A stretch of 64,000 bases of DNA from CAYNWT01 sp964485095 (GCA_964485095.1 CAZAIB010000001.1:107115-171114); one strand, 5' to 3'. Positions 54,483-63,276 are shown, counted from the stretch's first letter. Translations and numbers: made by a program. Notes: a model not told the origin generated them from the sequence alone.

Positions 54483-55622
54483 TTACTCGTGGTTGCCCCA
54501 GTTCTTCGGCTGCATGAACCAGAACCACTTGTCAGTCTTCTTGTTGAAGCTGAGCTGCCAGTGTCCGTCATCCCATTCCAACTGAGCCTGACGCCACCCA
54601 AGTGGTACCTGTGGGTACGGGTAGTATGGGCCGATGTAGGGCCATGCACTCGCACTGTACTGAGTTGGGTAGGTAATCGCGGCTGAGTTCGGGTACTGAG
54701 CGTACGAAGGCCATGCGTAGTCTGGCAGGTTTGGTGAACCGTAGATTGCTGCACCGCCACCACCACCGCCGCCGATTCCGCCAACCATTGGAGACGGTCC
54801 GCCAGGCATTCCACCCATTGATGGAGCACCCATTGGCATTCCCATCGGTGGTGCAGCCATTGCCGGAGCCGCCATTGGTGGCGGGCCACTCAATGCCGGA
54901 GCGTTCGCATCGTATGCGGTTCGTCGAATTGGAGGGCCAGAAATCTGGAGCTGGTTCGAGACCTGTCGAACTCCGGATACCTGACTGGTAATCTGCTGAG
55001 CCATCGCTCGCTGTTGAGGCGTTCCAACGCTACCCGCCAGAACAGCTGTGCCGTCCTGGAATCGAATGTCAACGTCGTAGCCCTGAAGTCCGGCTGATGA
55101 CAAGGCACTTGCGATGCCCTGAGCAACCTGCTGGTTCGATTGGCCCTGCGATGGAGCAAACTGTGTTTGCTGCACTGGCTGGCCGCCTTTGCCCTGGAAG
55201 CTGGCCGACCGAACCGGTGGAGCTTCAGGTGGTGGCGGTGGAGCAACAGTCTTCTGCACGATTGGAGCAGCGGACTGTTCCAATACCTGCAGGCGATTGT
55301 CAACTCGCTTTACACCTTGCAAAGCCTGGACGGCTCGCGATGCGTTGTCCTTGTTGGCTCGATCTTTAACCTTGCCCTGAAGGACGGCGACGCCCTCTTT
55401 GAACTCGATCTCGACATCGTAGCCCCGTAGCTGAGCGTTTCGCAGTGCTCCTGCGATCTGTTCAGCCATCTGCTGGTTGTAACTCGCACTTTGCTGTGGG
55501 GCTTGAGAAGCATACCGTCCGGCAACTACTCGCTGTCCTACAAACTGGGACTGGGCATTAGCCACGGCGGAACTGCCCGCCATGATTCCCAGTGCCAACA
55601 TCCATCTTCCATACTTTCGCAT
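54483..55622 (-). CDS. Secreted double BON-domain protein
   Basis: A 379-residue exported protein (signal peptide ending SSAVANAQ) with two BON domains at about residues 52-115 and 160-225. Each shows the pattern ALRNAQLRGYDVEIEF / ALSSAGLQGYDVDIRF and ends with a VxNxLQ strand. BON domains bind membranes or the outer-membrane side. A Met/Pro/Gly-rich low-complexity region (residues 245-310) and a Tyr/Trp-rich C-terminus (KTDKWFWFMQPKNWG) follow. It may help envelope integrity or surface attachment. Confidence 0.85.
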   Translation of the reverse strand: MRKYGRWMLALGIMAGSSAVANAQSQFVGQRVVAGRYASQAPQQSASYNQQMAEQIAGALRNAQLRGYDVEIEFKEGVAVLQGKVKDRANKDNASRAVQALQGVKRVDNRLQVLEQSAAPIVQKTVAPPPPPEAPPVRSASFQGKGGQPVQQTQFAPSQGQSNQQVAQGIASALSSAGLQGYDVDIRFQDGTAVLAGSVGTPQQRAMAQQITSQVSGVRQVSNQLQISGPPIRRTAYDANAPALSGPPPMAAPAMAAPPMGMPMGAPSMGGMPGGPSPMVGGIGGGGGGGAAIYGSPNLPDYAWPSYAQYPNSAAITYPTQYSASAWPYIGPYYPYPQVPLGWRQAQLEWDDGHWQLSFNKKTDKWFWFMQPKNWGNHE

Positions 55623-55973
55623 GATACTCTCCTCGTCCTACTGGAGTTGGCCGCTGTGATCAGCGATGCCCCACCTCAAACCGCTGTGTTAGTTGAACCT
55701 GTTCGCGAACATTCGCGCAGTTGTGGTTCCTTGAGTGGGTGATCGGCCAGTGTGATCCGATTGGATAAACTATTCTGGTTATTTCGGTGCTAGCGGTGAT
55801 GGGAAATGCGGTCGAACGCCATAAGACCTTGCAAGCGAACAACTTCAGAGGCATCCGGGCTCGTCAGACGGCAGTTTCTGCCGGTTTGGATTAATTCACG
55901 CTGATTGCCGGGCCTTCACCCGTCAGGTAACCTGAGGCAGCCACGCGATGCTTCTCAGGCCAGCGATTCTCAA
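55623..55973. other. Intergenic region between divergent genes
   Basis: A 351-bp gap between the BON gene (-) and the iron alcohol dehydrogenase gene (+). No gene, strong hairpin or repeat seen; promoters must lie here but none could be placed with confidence. Confidence 0.5.
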
Positions 55974-57143
55974 ATGCACCCTTCTTCTGTAGTTGTTTCC
56001 TCACAAGTGCTTTCCGACTTCGATTATCGGCCGCTTACCCGCGTGGTGTTCGGTGCGGGAACCGTCAGCCAACTCGGCACCCTGGCCAAAGACTATGGTG
56101 CGAACCGAGTTCTGCTGGTGACCGACCACGGCCTGGAACAGGCCGGGCACTCTGATCGCGGACGTGAGGTTCTTGAAGCAGCCGGGTTAACAGTTGCCGT
56201 CTTCGATGATGTTCATCCCAACCCCACGACCCACGACGTCGAATCCTGCGTCCGATTCGCCAAAGACAACAATGTCGATTTCATTGTTGGCCTGGGCGGC
56301 GGCAGCAGCATGGATTGCGCTAAGGGAGCCAACTTTCTGCTGACCAACGGCGGGAAGATGAGCGACTACAAAGGCGTGGGTCTGGCGACGAAGCCCATGC
56401 TGCCCATGATCGCCGTTCCGACTACGGCTGGAACCGGTAGTGAAGCTCAGTCGTTTGCATTGATCTCCGACCCGGACACACACATGAAGATGGCATGTGG
56501 TGACAAGAAAGCGTCGTGCAAAGTTGCGATTCTGGACCCAACTCTCACCACCACCATGCCCACCGCCGTGGCCGCCGCGACCGGTATTGATGCGGTGACC
56601 CACGCCGTTGAGAGCTTTGTTTGCACCCGGCGCAATCCGGTTTCACAGTTGTTTAGCCGCCAGGCATGGCAGCTACTGAGTTCCGCGTTACCCGCTGTAT
56701 TTTCCGACTCACAGAATATGGATGCTCGCGGCGCGGTTCTCCTGGGAGCACACCTGGCGGGAGCCGCGATTGAGAACTCAATGCTGGGTGCGGCTCACGC
56801 GTTGGCAAACCCACTGACCGCTCGATTTGGCCTGACGCATGGTTATGCCGTGGGCCTGATGCTGCCGCACGTGATTCGGTTTAACGCAGAAGCGGCTGGC
56901 GACGCGTATTCGTTATTGGCCGCAGATGTGGGGCGAAGCGGTCCTGACGGCCTGGCAGATCACATCACTGAGTTGCTTAGGCTTATGCAATTGCCACTGG
57001 TACTTTCAGAAACCAAAGGCTTTGATGCTTCGCTCATTCCAACTTTGGCGGAAGAAGCAACTCAGCAGTGGACAGGCCGGTTCAATCCGCGAAAAATCGA
57101 TGAGGCGGAACTGTTCGCCGAACTATACACCAAGGCAGTTTAG
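55974..57143 (+). CDS. Iron-containing alcohol dehydrogenase
   Basis: A 389-residue NAD(P)-dependent metal alcohol dehydrogenase. The dinucleotide-binding GLGGGSSMDCAK is at about residues 98-109, PTTAGTGSEAQ at about 143-153, and the metal-binding His residues are in GAAHALANPL and THGYAVGLMLPH. The family oxidises or reduces alcohols and aldehydes using Fe2+ or Zn2+. The ATG at 55974 is chosen because an upstream in-frame reading has no conservation. Substrate unknown; single gene. Confidence 0.93.
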   Translation: MHPSSVVVSSQVLSDFDYRPLTRVVFGAGTVSQLGTLAKDYGANRVLLVTDHGLEQAGHSDRGREVLEAAGLTVAVFDDVHPNPTTHDVESCVRFAKDNNVDFIVGLGGGSSMDCAKGANFLLTNGGKMSDYKGVGLATKPMLPMIAVPTTAGTGSEAQSFALISDPDTHMKMACGDKKASCKVAILDPTLTTTMPTAVAAATGIDAVTHAVESFVCTRRNPVSQLFSRQAWQLLSSALPAVFSDSQNMDARGAVLLGAHLAGAAIENSMLGAAHALANPLTARFGLTHGYAVGLMLPHVIRFNAEAAGDAYSLLAADVGRSGPDGLADHITELLRLMQLPLVLSETKGFDASLIPTLAEEATQQWTGRFNPRKIDEAELFAELYTKAV

Positions 57144-57223
57144 TGGTTTGCCGGTACGACGGAGTGGTTACTCGCCCGTTCGCAACCAAAGCCTGATAAG
57201 GCAGTAATTAGCGGGAGTTTCGT

Positions 57224-58504
57224 GTGAAGACCTTGTTTCTTGCGATCATTGCAGTCACATCCACCGGAGCGGTTCTGGCTCAGGAAACGGTTCCAAAATC
57301 CAGTTGGTCATCGTTCCGCAACGGGAACCAGCAACGCGGAGTCGCCAGCACGAAGCTCGCCGAAAAGCCTGAACTGCTTTGGGAACTCAAGTCGCCCGAT
57401 GGTTGGCTGTCGTCAGCCGCAATCGTGGACGGCCGGGTCTACGCTCCCGCGTTGGAAGGTTACGTCTATTGTCTGGATCTTCGAACCGGAAGGGAAATCT
57501 GGAAGTATCGATCTATCGATAACCCAGACCCTAAGAAGTTCGCGGCCGGGTTCAAAGCTGCCCCGCGAGTCACAAAGGACACTGTCTACATAGGCGACGA
57601 AGATGGATTCTTTCACGCCATCGATCGCAAGACAGGTAAGAAGAAGTGGGTCTTCGAAACCAAAGGAGAAATCGCCGGCTGTGCAGCCGTTGTCGGTAAG
57701 AACCTTTTGGTTCCGTCCCACGATGCCTCGTTGTACTGCCTCGACCCCAGAGGTAAGCAGGTTTGGAACTTTGAAACACAGGACCGAGTCAACTGTTCGC
57801 CAGCACTGGCTGGCAACTTTACCTTTGTCGCCGGCTGCGACGAACATCTGCGTGTCATCGATATTAAGAAGGGCGAGGAGACCCTGGACATTCCCATGGG
57901 TAGTTATCTCATCGCATCGCCCGCACTGCACGGAGATGTGCTTTACGTTGGCACTTATACGGGTGAAGTGGTCGCCGTGAACTGGAAGACGGGCAAGTTC
58001 GTCTGGCGATACAAGGGTCAGCGAGAACTGGAAATCCACGCATCCGCCGCTGTCACCGACGAACTGGTTCTGGTTGGCGGCCACGACAAGATCATGCACT
58101 GCATCGATCGCAAATCCGGTAAACCACGCTGGACATTCCCAACAAACGCTCGAATCAACAGCTCCCCAGCCATTGTCGACAAACGTGTCTTCTTTGGTTC
58201 CGACGATGGCAACATCTACGGTCTGTCACTCAAGGACGGGAAGGAAGTTTGGAAGTTCACAGCTGGCAAGGATGTTTCGGCCGGCATGGCAATCGGGGAA
58301 GGCTGCATGGTCGTCGGCTCGGCAGGCAGCAACGGCCGCTTGTATTGCTTCGGAAGCAAGTCTTCAAAGTACAGGAAGCAGGATGAAGCCGCAGACAAGA
58401 AACAAAGCAGCCGCATGCCCACGCTTCGCGGTTCCGGAAGTATTCTGGTTCACAGGCCCGACACGTCTCGCTTCTCGATGCCAAACCTCCGGCCAACCAG
58501 GTAG
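57224..58504 (+). CDS. Secreted PQQ-like beta-propeller protein
   Basis: A 426-residue exported protein (signal peptide MKTLFLAIIAVTSTGAVLAQ) with about eight blades. Each has a pattern of VYAPALEGYVYCLDLRTG followed by a W-K-F-type strand, typical of PQQ/quinoprotein-like repeats (pattern). It lacks a dehydrogenase-specific Cys-Cys pair, so it is more likely a binding or sensing propeller than an enzyme. It opens with GTG (57224) and is followed by a 275-bp gap before bamA. Confidence 0.85.
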   Translation: MKTLFLAIIAVTSTGAVLAQETVPKSSWSSFRNGNQQRGVASTKLAEKPELLWELKSPDGWLSSAAIVDGRVYAPALEGYVYCLDLRTGREIWKYRSIDNPDPKKFAAGFKAAPRVTKDTVYIGDEDGFFHAIDRKTGKKKWVFETKGEIAGCAAVVGKNLLVPSHDASLYCLDPRGKQVWNFETQDRVNCSPALAGNFTFVAGCDEHLRVIDIKKGEETLDIPMGSYLIASPALHGDVLYVGTYTGEVVAVNWKTGKFVWRYKGQRELEIHASAAVTDELVLVGGHDKIMHCIDRKSGKPRWTFPTNARINSSPAIVDKRVFFGSDDGNIYGLSLKDGKEVWKFTAGKDVSAGMAIGEGCMVVGSAGSNGRLYCFGSKSSKYRKQDEAADKKQSSRMPTLRGSGSILVHRPDTSRFSMPNLRPTR

Positions 58505-58779
58505 CTCAAGCTCGTCTGAGCCTAAATCGTGGGCTTCGCCTTAGTTGCGAACCAACCTGATTCATCCGCGCAGCGGGAACCTACTCCGCGCAAAGATCGC
58601 GGACTTAAACCGGCAAATGCTGGTATTGCTTTGAAAGTTGGATCTGGGCTATTTCTACGCTCCTATTCCAACTCCACCCGTTCGGGTGATCCCTACTTGC
58701 GCTTCATCGAACCGCCCGGTTCACCCCTCGAAGCCCAAGAAACCTGCCGCGTTGTGCCTTTTCAACGCGTTCTCAACAG

Positions 58780-61530
58780 GTGAATTCCTTGAACATCATG
58801 ATCTGCAGCGCGAAACGCGGGCTACTGTCTGCGCTCAAACGTCATGGAACCTTTGTATGCGTGGCCGCTGCAACAGTCTTCATCGGCACCGCGCTCTACG
58901 CCCCTTCACGCGCTGCAGCGTGGCAGGAACCAACGCGCATTGTCGGTGTTGAGATTGAAGGAAATACAACGATTCACGACACGGTGATTTTGCAACACGT
59001 GAGAACTCACCCGTCACGCGAAGTCAATCCGCAACAAATTCGCGAAGACAAACGTAAGCTCTACAACACACGCTGGTTCTCCAGTGTCGAACACGACTAC
59101 CGCAATACGAACGCCGGACCTGTTCTGGTTTTCCACGTTAGAGAACGTCCAATCGTGCGACGCGTCACGTATGCGGGCAGAAGCCGACTTAAGAGGAACC
59201 TGCTTGATTCGTGGACCGGTCTGGAAGTTGGCAGTCCTATGGACCCCAGCGCGAACCGCGAGGCGGCTCGGCAGATCAAGCGCAGATACGAAGAAAAGGG
59301 ATTCCGGTTCGCCGAAGTTACTCTGGAAAAAGGCGGCGAGCTCGGAGACCAGGAAGTTGTGTTCCGAATCCATGAAGGGCCAAAGGTCTTCGTTTACAGA
59401 CGCGAGGTCACTGGTAGCAAGTTTGTCTCGGCGGCATTGCTGAAAACCAAGCTCAATACCAAGGCAGCCTTCTTCGGCCTGCCGCTCTTCAGCTTTGGTC
59501 TGTACAACCCGGAAACCATTCCAAACGACGTCGAGAAGCTGGAGTCTTACTACCACGCTTTGGGTTACTTTGACGCGAAAATCAAAGCCGAACCAAAGTT
59601 CTCGAAAGACAAGGCCTGGGTCACGGTGCACTACGACGTCACCGAAGGTCAACGATACAAGACTCGGCAGGTCGTCTACGAAGGCAACGGAGCGATCTCA
59701 GAGAAGCAGTTGTCAAAGGGTCGAGAACTCAAACCGGGCGACTTCTTCAACGCTCGTTTTATGAACAAAGACGTCTCGAACATGCTGACCCAGTATGACG
59801 AGAAAGGTCACTACTTTGCGCAGGTCCAGCCGGTTCCGCGGTTCCTGGAACAGCCTGGGGTTGTCGATCTTGTGTACGAAATTGACGAAGACAAAGTTCG
59901 TGTACTCCGCAACATCAACGTTCACCTGACCAACGAACACTCCAACACGAAAGAAACCGTCGTTTTGGATCACAGCCCAATGGCGCCTGGAGACATTGTC
60001 AGCCGAACTAAACTCGGCAGGTTTCAGGGCCGCCTGGGAAGCTCCGGTATCTTCGAACCCGGCGGGATCCGTGTTTCTGTAACACCCGGCGAACAAGCCA
60101 ACGGACTTGCATTTAACCGCCGCTTCTCATCAATCCTGCGTGCCCAAAACGCCGATCGCCCCGCGGGCTTTGGGCACAGCGTTGGCTACCAACAGAAAAC
60201 ATTCTCCGGCGCGAAGCAGACGCCGTCATCGATGTACTTCAATCCGCCAGCGTACTTTGAAAAGCCCGCTAAAGCCAAAACTCTGTTTCGCGGCCAGGCT
60301 TCTTCGCCGGTGTTCCACGGGCGCAGCGCACCAGTGTTTCGAGGTCAGATTCCGGGCGGCGACATTCGCGGTCAGAACTTTGATCCGGCAAATCCGATCT
60401 ACAACAGCAGTCCACAGGGTGACCCATTCGGTCGAGCCCTCACGGCACCGGACCCCGGCTTCGTGGATATTGACGTGTTTGCCAACGAAGGTCGAACCGG
60501 CCGCTTGATGTTCGGCGGTGGTCTAAACAGTGACGCCGGGCTTGTCGGTTCATTCGTCTACGACGAAGCCAACTTCGATTTGTTTCGACCTCCCACAAGT
60601 TGGGCCGACGTAATCGATGGTCGAGCATGGCGTGGTGGTGGGCAACGCCTGCGACTGGAAGCAGTGCCTGGCGACCAGGTTAGTCGGTACTCGGCCAGTT
60701 GGACGGATCCGTACTTTCTGTACTCAGACTACAGCCTCAGCGTCAGCGGTTTCTTCTTCAATCGATTCTTCCCGGACTGGGACGAACGTCGTGGTGGTGG
60801 CCGAATCGCGATCGGAAAACAAATCAATCCGGAACTCTCAATCAGCGGAGCCATCCGTTTGGAAGAGGTCCGAATTAACGGCGCCTCCGGCACACCGGTT
60901 CCACCAGATGTTCTTCAAGAAGCAATCGGTTCCAGCTTTCTGTCCACATTCCGCGGCAGCGTAACCCACGACACACGTAATTCAACCGCGCAGGCGTCCG
61001 ACGGTCACTACGCTCAGCTATCCTACGAGCAGGCGTTCGGAGACTTCACCTACCCGAGATTTGAAGGGGAATATCGACGGTTCCGAACAATCTTCAGTCG
61101 GCCCGACGGCAGCGGCCAGCACGTCTTCTCAGTGAGCGGTCAGGTTGGTTGGAGCGGCAATGACACACCCATTTTCGAACGCTTCTACGCCGGCGGAGTC
61201 CAATCGTTCCGTGGTTTCGCATTCCGGGGCGTCGGTCCTGTTGAGAACTCCGTTTCCACGGGTGGAACATGGATGGCTGTCGGCTCGGCCGAATACCGGT
61301 TCCCACTGGTCGCCAGCGACGCAATCCAGGGCGTGTTCTTCACAGACTTCGGAACCGTCGAAAACGATGTGCGCTTCGACGCCTTCCGGCTAACACTTGG
61401 GGCCGGCCTGCGAGTCAGCCTTCCACAAATGGGATCAGTTCCACTCGCCTTCGACTTCGGCATCCCTGTCCTGAGCGAAGATTTCGACGACGAACGCATC
61501 TTCAGCTTCACCCTCTCCGCCAGCCGCTAA
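58780..61530 (+). CDS. bamA: BamA-like outer-membrane assembly protein
   Basis: A 916-residue protein of the BamA/Omp85 family. After an N-terminal membrane-targeting segment come at least three POTRA domains (about residues 50-320; RIVGVEIEGNTTIHDTVIL, PIVRRVTYAGRSRLK, KVFVYRREVTGSKF). A low-complexity Pro/Gly/Gln linker lies around residues 450-560, and a C-terminal 16-strand barrel is marked by FYAGGVQSFRGFAFRGVGP and the closing FSFTLSASR. BamA inserts outer-membrane beta-barrels, so the host has a Gram-negative-type outer membrane. The start is taken as GTG at 58780; ATG at 58798 is an alternative. Confidence 0.92.
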   Translation: MNSLNIMICSAKRGLLSALKRHGTFVCVAAATVFIGTALYAPSRAAAWQEPTRIVGVEIEGNTTIHDTVILQHVRTHPSREVNPQQIREDKRKLYNTRWFSSVEHDYRNTNAGPVLVFHVRERPIVRRVTYAGRSRLKRNLLDSWTGLEVGSPMDPSANREAARQIKRRYEEKGFRFAEVTLEKGGELGDQEVVFRIHEGPKVFVYRREVTGSKFVSAALLKTKLNTKAAFFGLPLFSFGLYNPETIPNDVEKLESYYHALGYFDAKIKAEPKFSKDKAWVTVHYDVTEGQRYKTRQVVYEGNGAISEKQLSKGRELKPGDFFNARFMNKDVSNMLTQYDEKGHYFAQVQPVPRFLEQPGVVDLVYEIDEDKVRVLRNINVHLTNEHSNTKETVVLDHSPMAPGDIVSRTKLGRFQGRLGSSGIFEPGGIRVSVTPGEQANGLAFNRRFSSILRAQNADRPAGFGHSVGYQQKTFSGAKQTPSSMYFNPPAYFEKPAKAKTLFRGQASSPVFHGRSAPVFRGQIPGGDIRGQNFDPANPIYNSSPQGDPFGRALTAPDPGFVDIDVFANEGRTGRLMFGGGLNSDAGLVGSFVYDEANFDLFRPPTSWADVIDGRAWRGGGQRLRLEAVPGDQVSRYSASWTDPYFLYSDYSLSVSGFFFNRFFPDWDERRGGGRIAIGKQINPELSISGAIRLEEVRINGASGTPVPPDVLQEAIGSSFLSTFRGSVTHDTRNSTAQASDGHYAQLSYEQAFGDFTYPRFEGEYRRFRTIFSRPDGSGQHVFSVSGQVGWSGNDTPIFERFYAGGVQSFRGFAFRGVGPVENSVSTGGTWMAVGSAEYRFPLVASDAIQGVFFTDFGTVENDVRFDAFRLTLGAGLRVSLPQMGSVPLAFDFGIPVLSEDFDDERIFSFTLSASR

Positions 61531-61600
61531 CGAACGTTCCGTTCGATCGGTATCCGGTGGGACGGGTGGTTGAGGTTGGAATCTGCAGACCCGGTTGAAC
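61531..61600 (+). repeat. 70-nt post-stop repeat element, copy 1
   Basis: It begins at the base right after the bamA stop with CGAACGTTCCGTTCG (6-bp stem, TTC loop), then ATCGGTATCCGGTGGG, GAGGTTGG and ACCCGGTTGAAC. Same sequence family as 21349-21416, 22339-22409 and 38430-38499. Confidence 0.88.
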
Positions 61601-61762
61601 AGGTGTTGGGTGGGGGTTGCTCAGACTCGCCTACGCAGTGACATAGTATGCGAGAAGATCGCGCGCAACGTGCTGGTAGCATCGGTGGGCCAAAAATCGA
61701 CTGATCGTCCTCTGTCGGGATTTGGGTTGATCAATCTCGAGCCCGGATGGTTCTGCTCAAAG

Positions 61763-61834
61763 TACTCTCGGCAGGATTCGAACCCGCATAAAGCCGCTTA
61801 GAAGACGGCTGCCTATCCTTTCGGCCACGAGAGC
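61763..61834 (-). tRNA. tRNA-Arg(TCT)
   Basis: Acceptor GCTCTCG/CGAGAGT (first pair G-U), anticodon stem GCCGT/GCGGC and loop CTTCTAA give anticodon TCT. T-arm GCGGG-TTCGAAT-CCTGC, discriminator A, no encoded CCA. A normal 72-nt cloverleaf. Confidence 0.93.
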
Positions 61835-61835
61835 C

Positions 61836-61940
61836 GGCGTTCGCCGGGTTGTGTCTGCGACGCTTTGGGGTGCGGACTTCGCAGTTATAGACGCGCTGCG
61901 CTGACCTATCATTTTCCCATGTCAACGGGCGGCGGTTCAG
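61836..61940 (+). repeat. tRNA-array spacer repeat R1
   Basis: Begins GGCGTTCGCC and contains GTCTGCGACGC and ATAGACGCGCT. R3 (62393-62464) is a nearly identical inverted copy and R2 (62087-62192) a direct copy. Confidence 0.85.
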
Positions 61941-61946
61941 GTAGAG

Positions 61947-62034
61947 CGGAGGACAAGGGGATCGAACCCTCATGGCACCAAGTACCTCGCGGTTTAGCAG
62001 ACCGGCCCAGCGAACCAATATCTGGCTATCCTCC
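61947..62034 (-). tRNA. tRNA-Ser(GCT), class II
   Basis: An 88-nt tRNA with acceptor GGAGGAT/GTCCTCC, anticodon loop CTGCTAA (GCT) and the long variable arm expected of serine tRNAs. Discriminator G, no encoded CCA. Confidence 0.95.
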
Positions 62035-62086
62035 GTTTCGTGAATCAAGCGGCATCGGCATCGCTTGGCACATATTCAAATGGACC

Positions 62087-62192
62087 GGCATTCGCCGGGT
62101 TGTGTCTGCGACGCTTCGCGGGTTCGGGCTTCAATGTCATAGACGCGCTACGCTGACCTACCACTTTCCCAGGTCAACAGGCGGCGATTCAG
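62087..62192 (+). repeat. tRNA-array spacer repeat R2
   Basis: Direct copy of R1, with GGCATTCGCC at its start and AGACGCGCTACGCTGACC in its middle. Confidence 0.8.
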
Positions 62193-62227
62193 GTCAAGCG
62201 GCATCGGCAACGCTTGTCACATTCAAA

Positions 62228-62295
62228 TGGAGCCGCGGGGAATCGAACCCCGTAACCGTCTGTGCAAGAGACAGTGCCAACCCATTGGCGGTCCC
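62228..62295 (-). tRNA. tRNA-Ala(TGC), shortened D-arm
   Basis: Anticodon loop CTTGCAC gives TGC; G3-U70, the alanine identity pair, is present, T-arm CGGGG-TTCGATT-CCCCG, discriminator A. The region from the acceptor to the anticodon stem has 15 nt instead of about 19, and the acceptor has an A-C mismatch at pair 4, so the gene is probably degenerate. Confidence 0.75.
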
Positions 62296-62392
62296 GTGTG
62301 GAAGGCAGAAGGATGAACTATCCGCCTGCGTACTTTCAGCCGTCATCAATACTGACCATCGAACCCTAAACAGGTTCAGACATCTTCAACGC

Positions 62393-62464
62393 TCATCAGC
62401 AAAGCGCGTCTATAATTGCGAAGTCCGCACCCCAAAGCGTCGCAGACACAAACCGGCGAACGCC
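62393..62464 (-). repeat. tRNA-array spacer repeat R3
   Basis: Inverted copy of R1; both carry the block TTTGGGGTGCGGACTTCGCA, which the other copies lack. Confidence 0.85.
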
Positions 62465-62465
62465 G

Positions 62466-62522
62466 GGGAATCATCGTTGCCGGTATGTCGGACCGGAGTC
62501 TTAACCGTTGGACCACAGGACG
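62466..62522 (-). pseudogene. Decayed tRNA-Val(GAC)-like remnant
   Basis: A tRNA 5' half (GGTCC D-arm and anticodon stem CCGGT/ACCGG with loop CCGACAT, anticodon GAC) runs directly into spacer repeat R3. The T-arm is truncated to GATTCCCC and there is no 3' acceptor strand. Position 33 is C instead of T. Confidence 0.65.
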
Positions 62523-62587
62523 GGTGGAAGGTTGAAGTGAGAAGGAGGAACGCAGAATCGGTTCGCTCAGTTCACGTCTGTTCCAAG

Positions 62588-62659
62588 AGACGCTGACAGG
62601 AATCGAACCTGCTTAGTGCTGCTTTGCAGGCAACCGCGTAGCCATCACGCTCCAGCGCC
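62588..62659 (-). tRNA. tRNA-Cys(GCA)
   Basis: Acceptor GGCGCTG/CAGCGTC, anticodon loop CTGCAAA (GCA), T-arm CAGG-TTCGATT-CCTG, and discriminator U, the cysteine identity base. A normal 72-nt fold. Confidence 0.95.
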
Positions 62660-62728
62660 GTTTCAGGGTGTGGCTGTAGGTATGAGCCCGGAGTACGGTT
62701 CTCTTACCCTCAGCCAGGATAGTCGTCC

Positions 62729-62782
62729 GTCAGCGAAGCGCGTCTGAAACTTTCAGAGCCCAGCACACAAAGCGTCGCAGAC
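62729..62782 (-). repeat. tRNA-array spacer repeat R4
   Basis: Inverted copy of the 3' part of R5: both have CTCTGA (or CTTTCA on the opposite strand), the GCGTC/GACGC block and GTCTGCGACGC. Confidence 0.8.
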
Positions 62783-62797
62783 CACAAAGCCACGAAG

Positions 62798-62870
62798 TGA
62801 CACGAGCGGGAGTCGAACCCGCAGACACCAGCCTCTCATGCTGGCCGCTTTGCCTTTTGCGTACCGTGCC
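62798..62870 (-). tRNA. tRNA-Leu(GAG), class I variable loop
   Basis: Acceptor GGCACGG/TCGTGTC, D-arm CGC/GCG, anticodon stem CCAGC/GCTGG with loop ATGAGAG (GAG), variable loop TGTCT, T-arm GCGGG-TTCGACT-CCCGC, discriminator A. The body is a well-formed 73-nt class I tRNA, but GAG reads CUC leucine codons, for which a long variable arm is normally expected. Confidence 0.85.
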
Positions 62871-62925
62871 GTTGTTCCCAAAACTTGACTTCGCCCTTCC
62901 ACCTTCACCCTTCCTCCTTAGTAAG

Positions 62926-62997
62926 TGTTCCTGCCAGGAATCGAACCTGATCCTCGACCTTCGCAGAGTCGCGTGCGATCCAACACACTCCAGAAAC
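62926..62997 (-). tRNA. tRNA-Arg(GCG)
   Basis: Acceptor GTTTCTG/CAGGAAC, anticodon stem CGACT/GGTCG with loop CTGCGAA (GCG), T-arm CAGG-TTCGATT-CCTGG, discriminator A. A GCG anticodon is rare in bacteria, where CGN is usually read by ACG. Confidence 0.9.
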
Positions 62998-63001
62998 GTC
63001 C

Positions 63002-63073
63002 GGCGTTCGCCGGTTTGTGTCTGCGACGCTTTGCGTGCTGGACTCTGAGAGTTTCAGACGCGCTATCGCTGAC
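63002..63073 (+). repeat. tRNA-array spacer repeat R5
   Basis: GGCGTTCGCC start, GTCTGCGACGC, GACTCTGAGAG and TTTCAGACGCGCT; the inverted partner is R4. Confidence 0.85.
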
Positions 63074-63091
63074 GAACCGGTTCGAACGAAT

Positions 63092-63158
63092 GGCGGACAT
63101 GGGTTTTGATCCCATCAAGCCGGCCTTATGAGAGCCAGCCGAGCACCAGCTCGTCCGC
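63092..63158 (-). tRNA. tRNA-Met(CAT)-like, shortened
   Basis: Acceptor GCGGACG/TGTCCGC and anticodon loop CTCATAA (CAT). Only 14 nt lie between the acceptor and anticodon stem, and the T-loop reads ATCAAAA instead of TTCAAAT, so it may be degenerate. Whether it would be Met or a lysidine-type Ile tRNA cannot be decided. Confidence 0.7.
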
Positions 63159-63202
63159 AATGTTGATTCATCCTTCTGCCTTCAGCCTTCCTCCTTCTCA
63201 AG

Positions 63203-63276
63203 TAGCACCGGGGAGATTCGAACTCCCAACCTCACGGACCTGAACCGTGCGCCTCTGCCAGTTGGGCTACGATGCC
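63203..63276 (-). tRNA. tRNA-Leu(CAG), class I variable loop
   Basis: Acceptor GGCATCG/CGGTGCT, anticodon stem CACGG/CCGTG with loop TTCAGGT (CAG), variable loop AGGTT, T-arm GGGAG-TTCGAAT-CTCCC, discriminator A. A canonical 74-nt class I fold with a leucine anticodon. Confidence 0.88.

Noticed and set aside
62665..62722. A further degenerate tRNA (CAT-like anticodon loop on the minus strand)
   Set aside because: GGGCTCATACC resembles a Met anticodon arm, but the stem pairs poorly and there is no T-arm or acceptor; the signal is too weak to list as a gene.
61836..63073. CRISPR-like array from the spacer repeats
   Set aside because: Copies are in both orientations, irregularly spaced, of different lengths and separated by tRNA genes; no cas genes are present.
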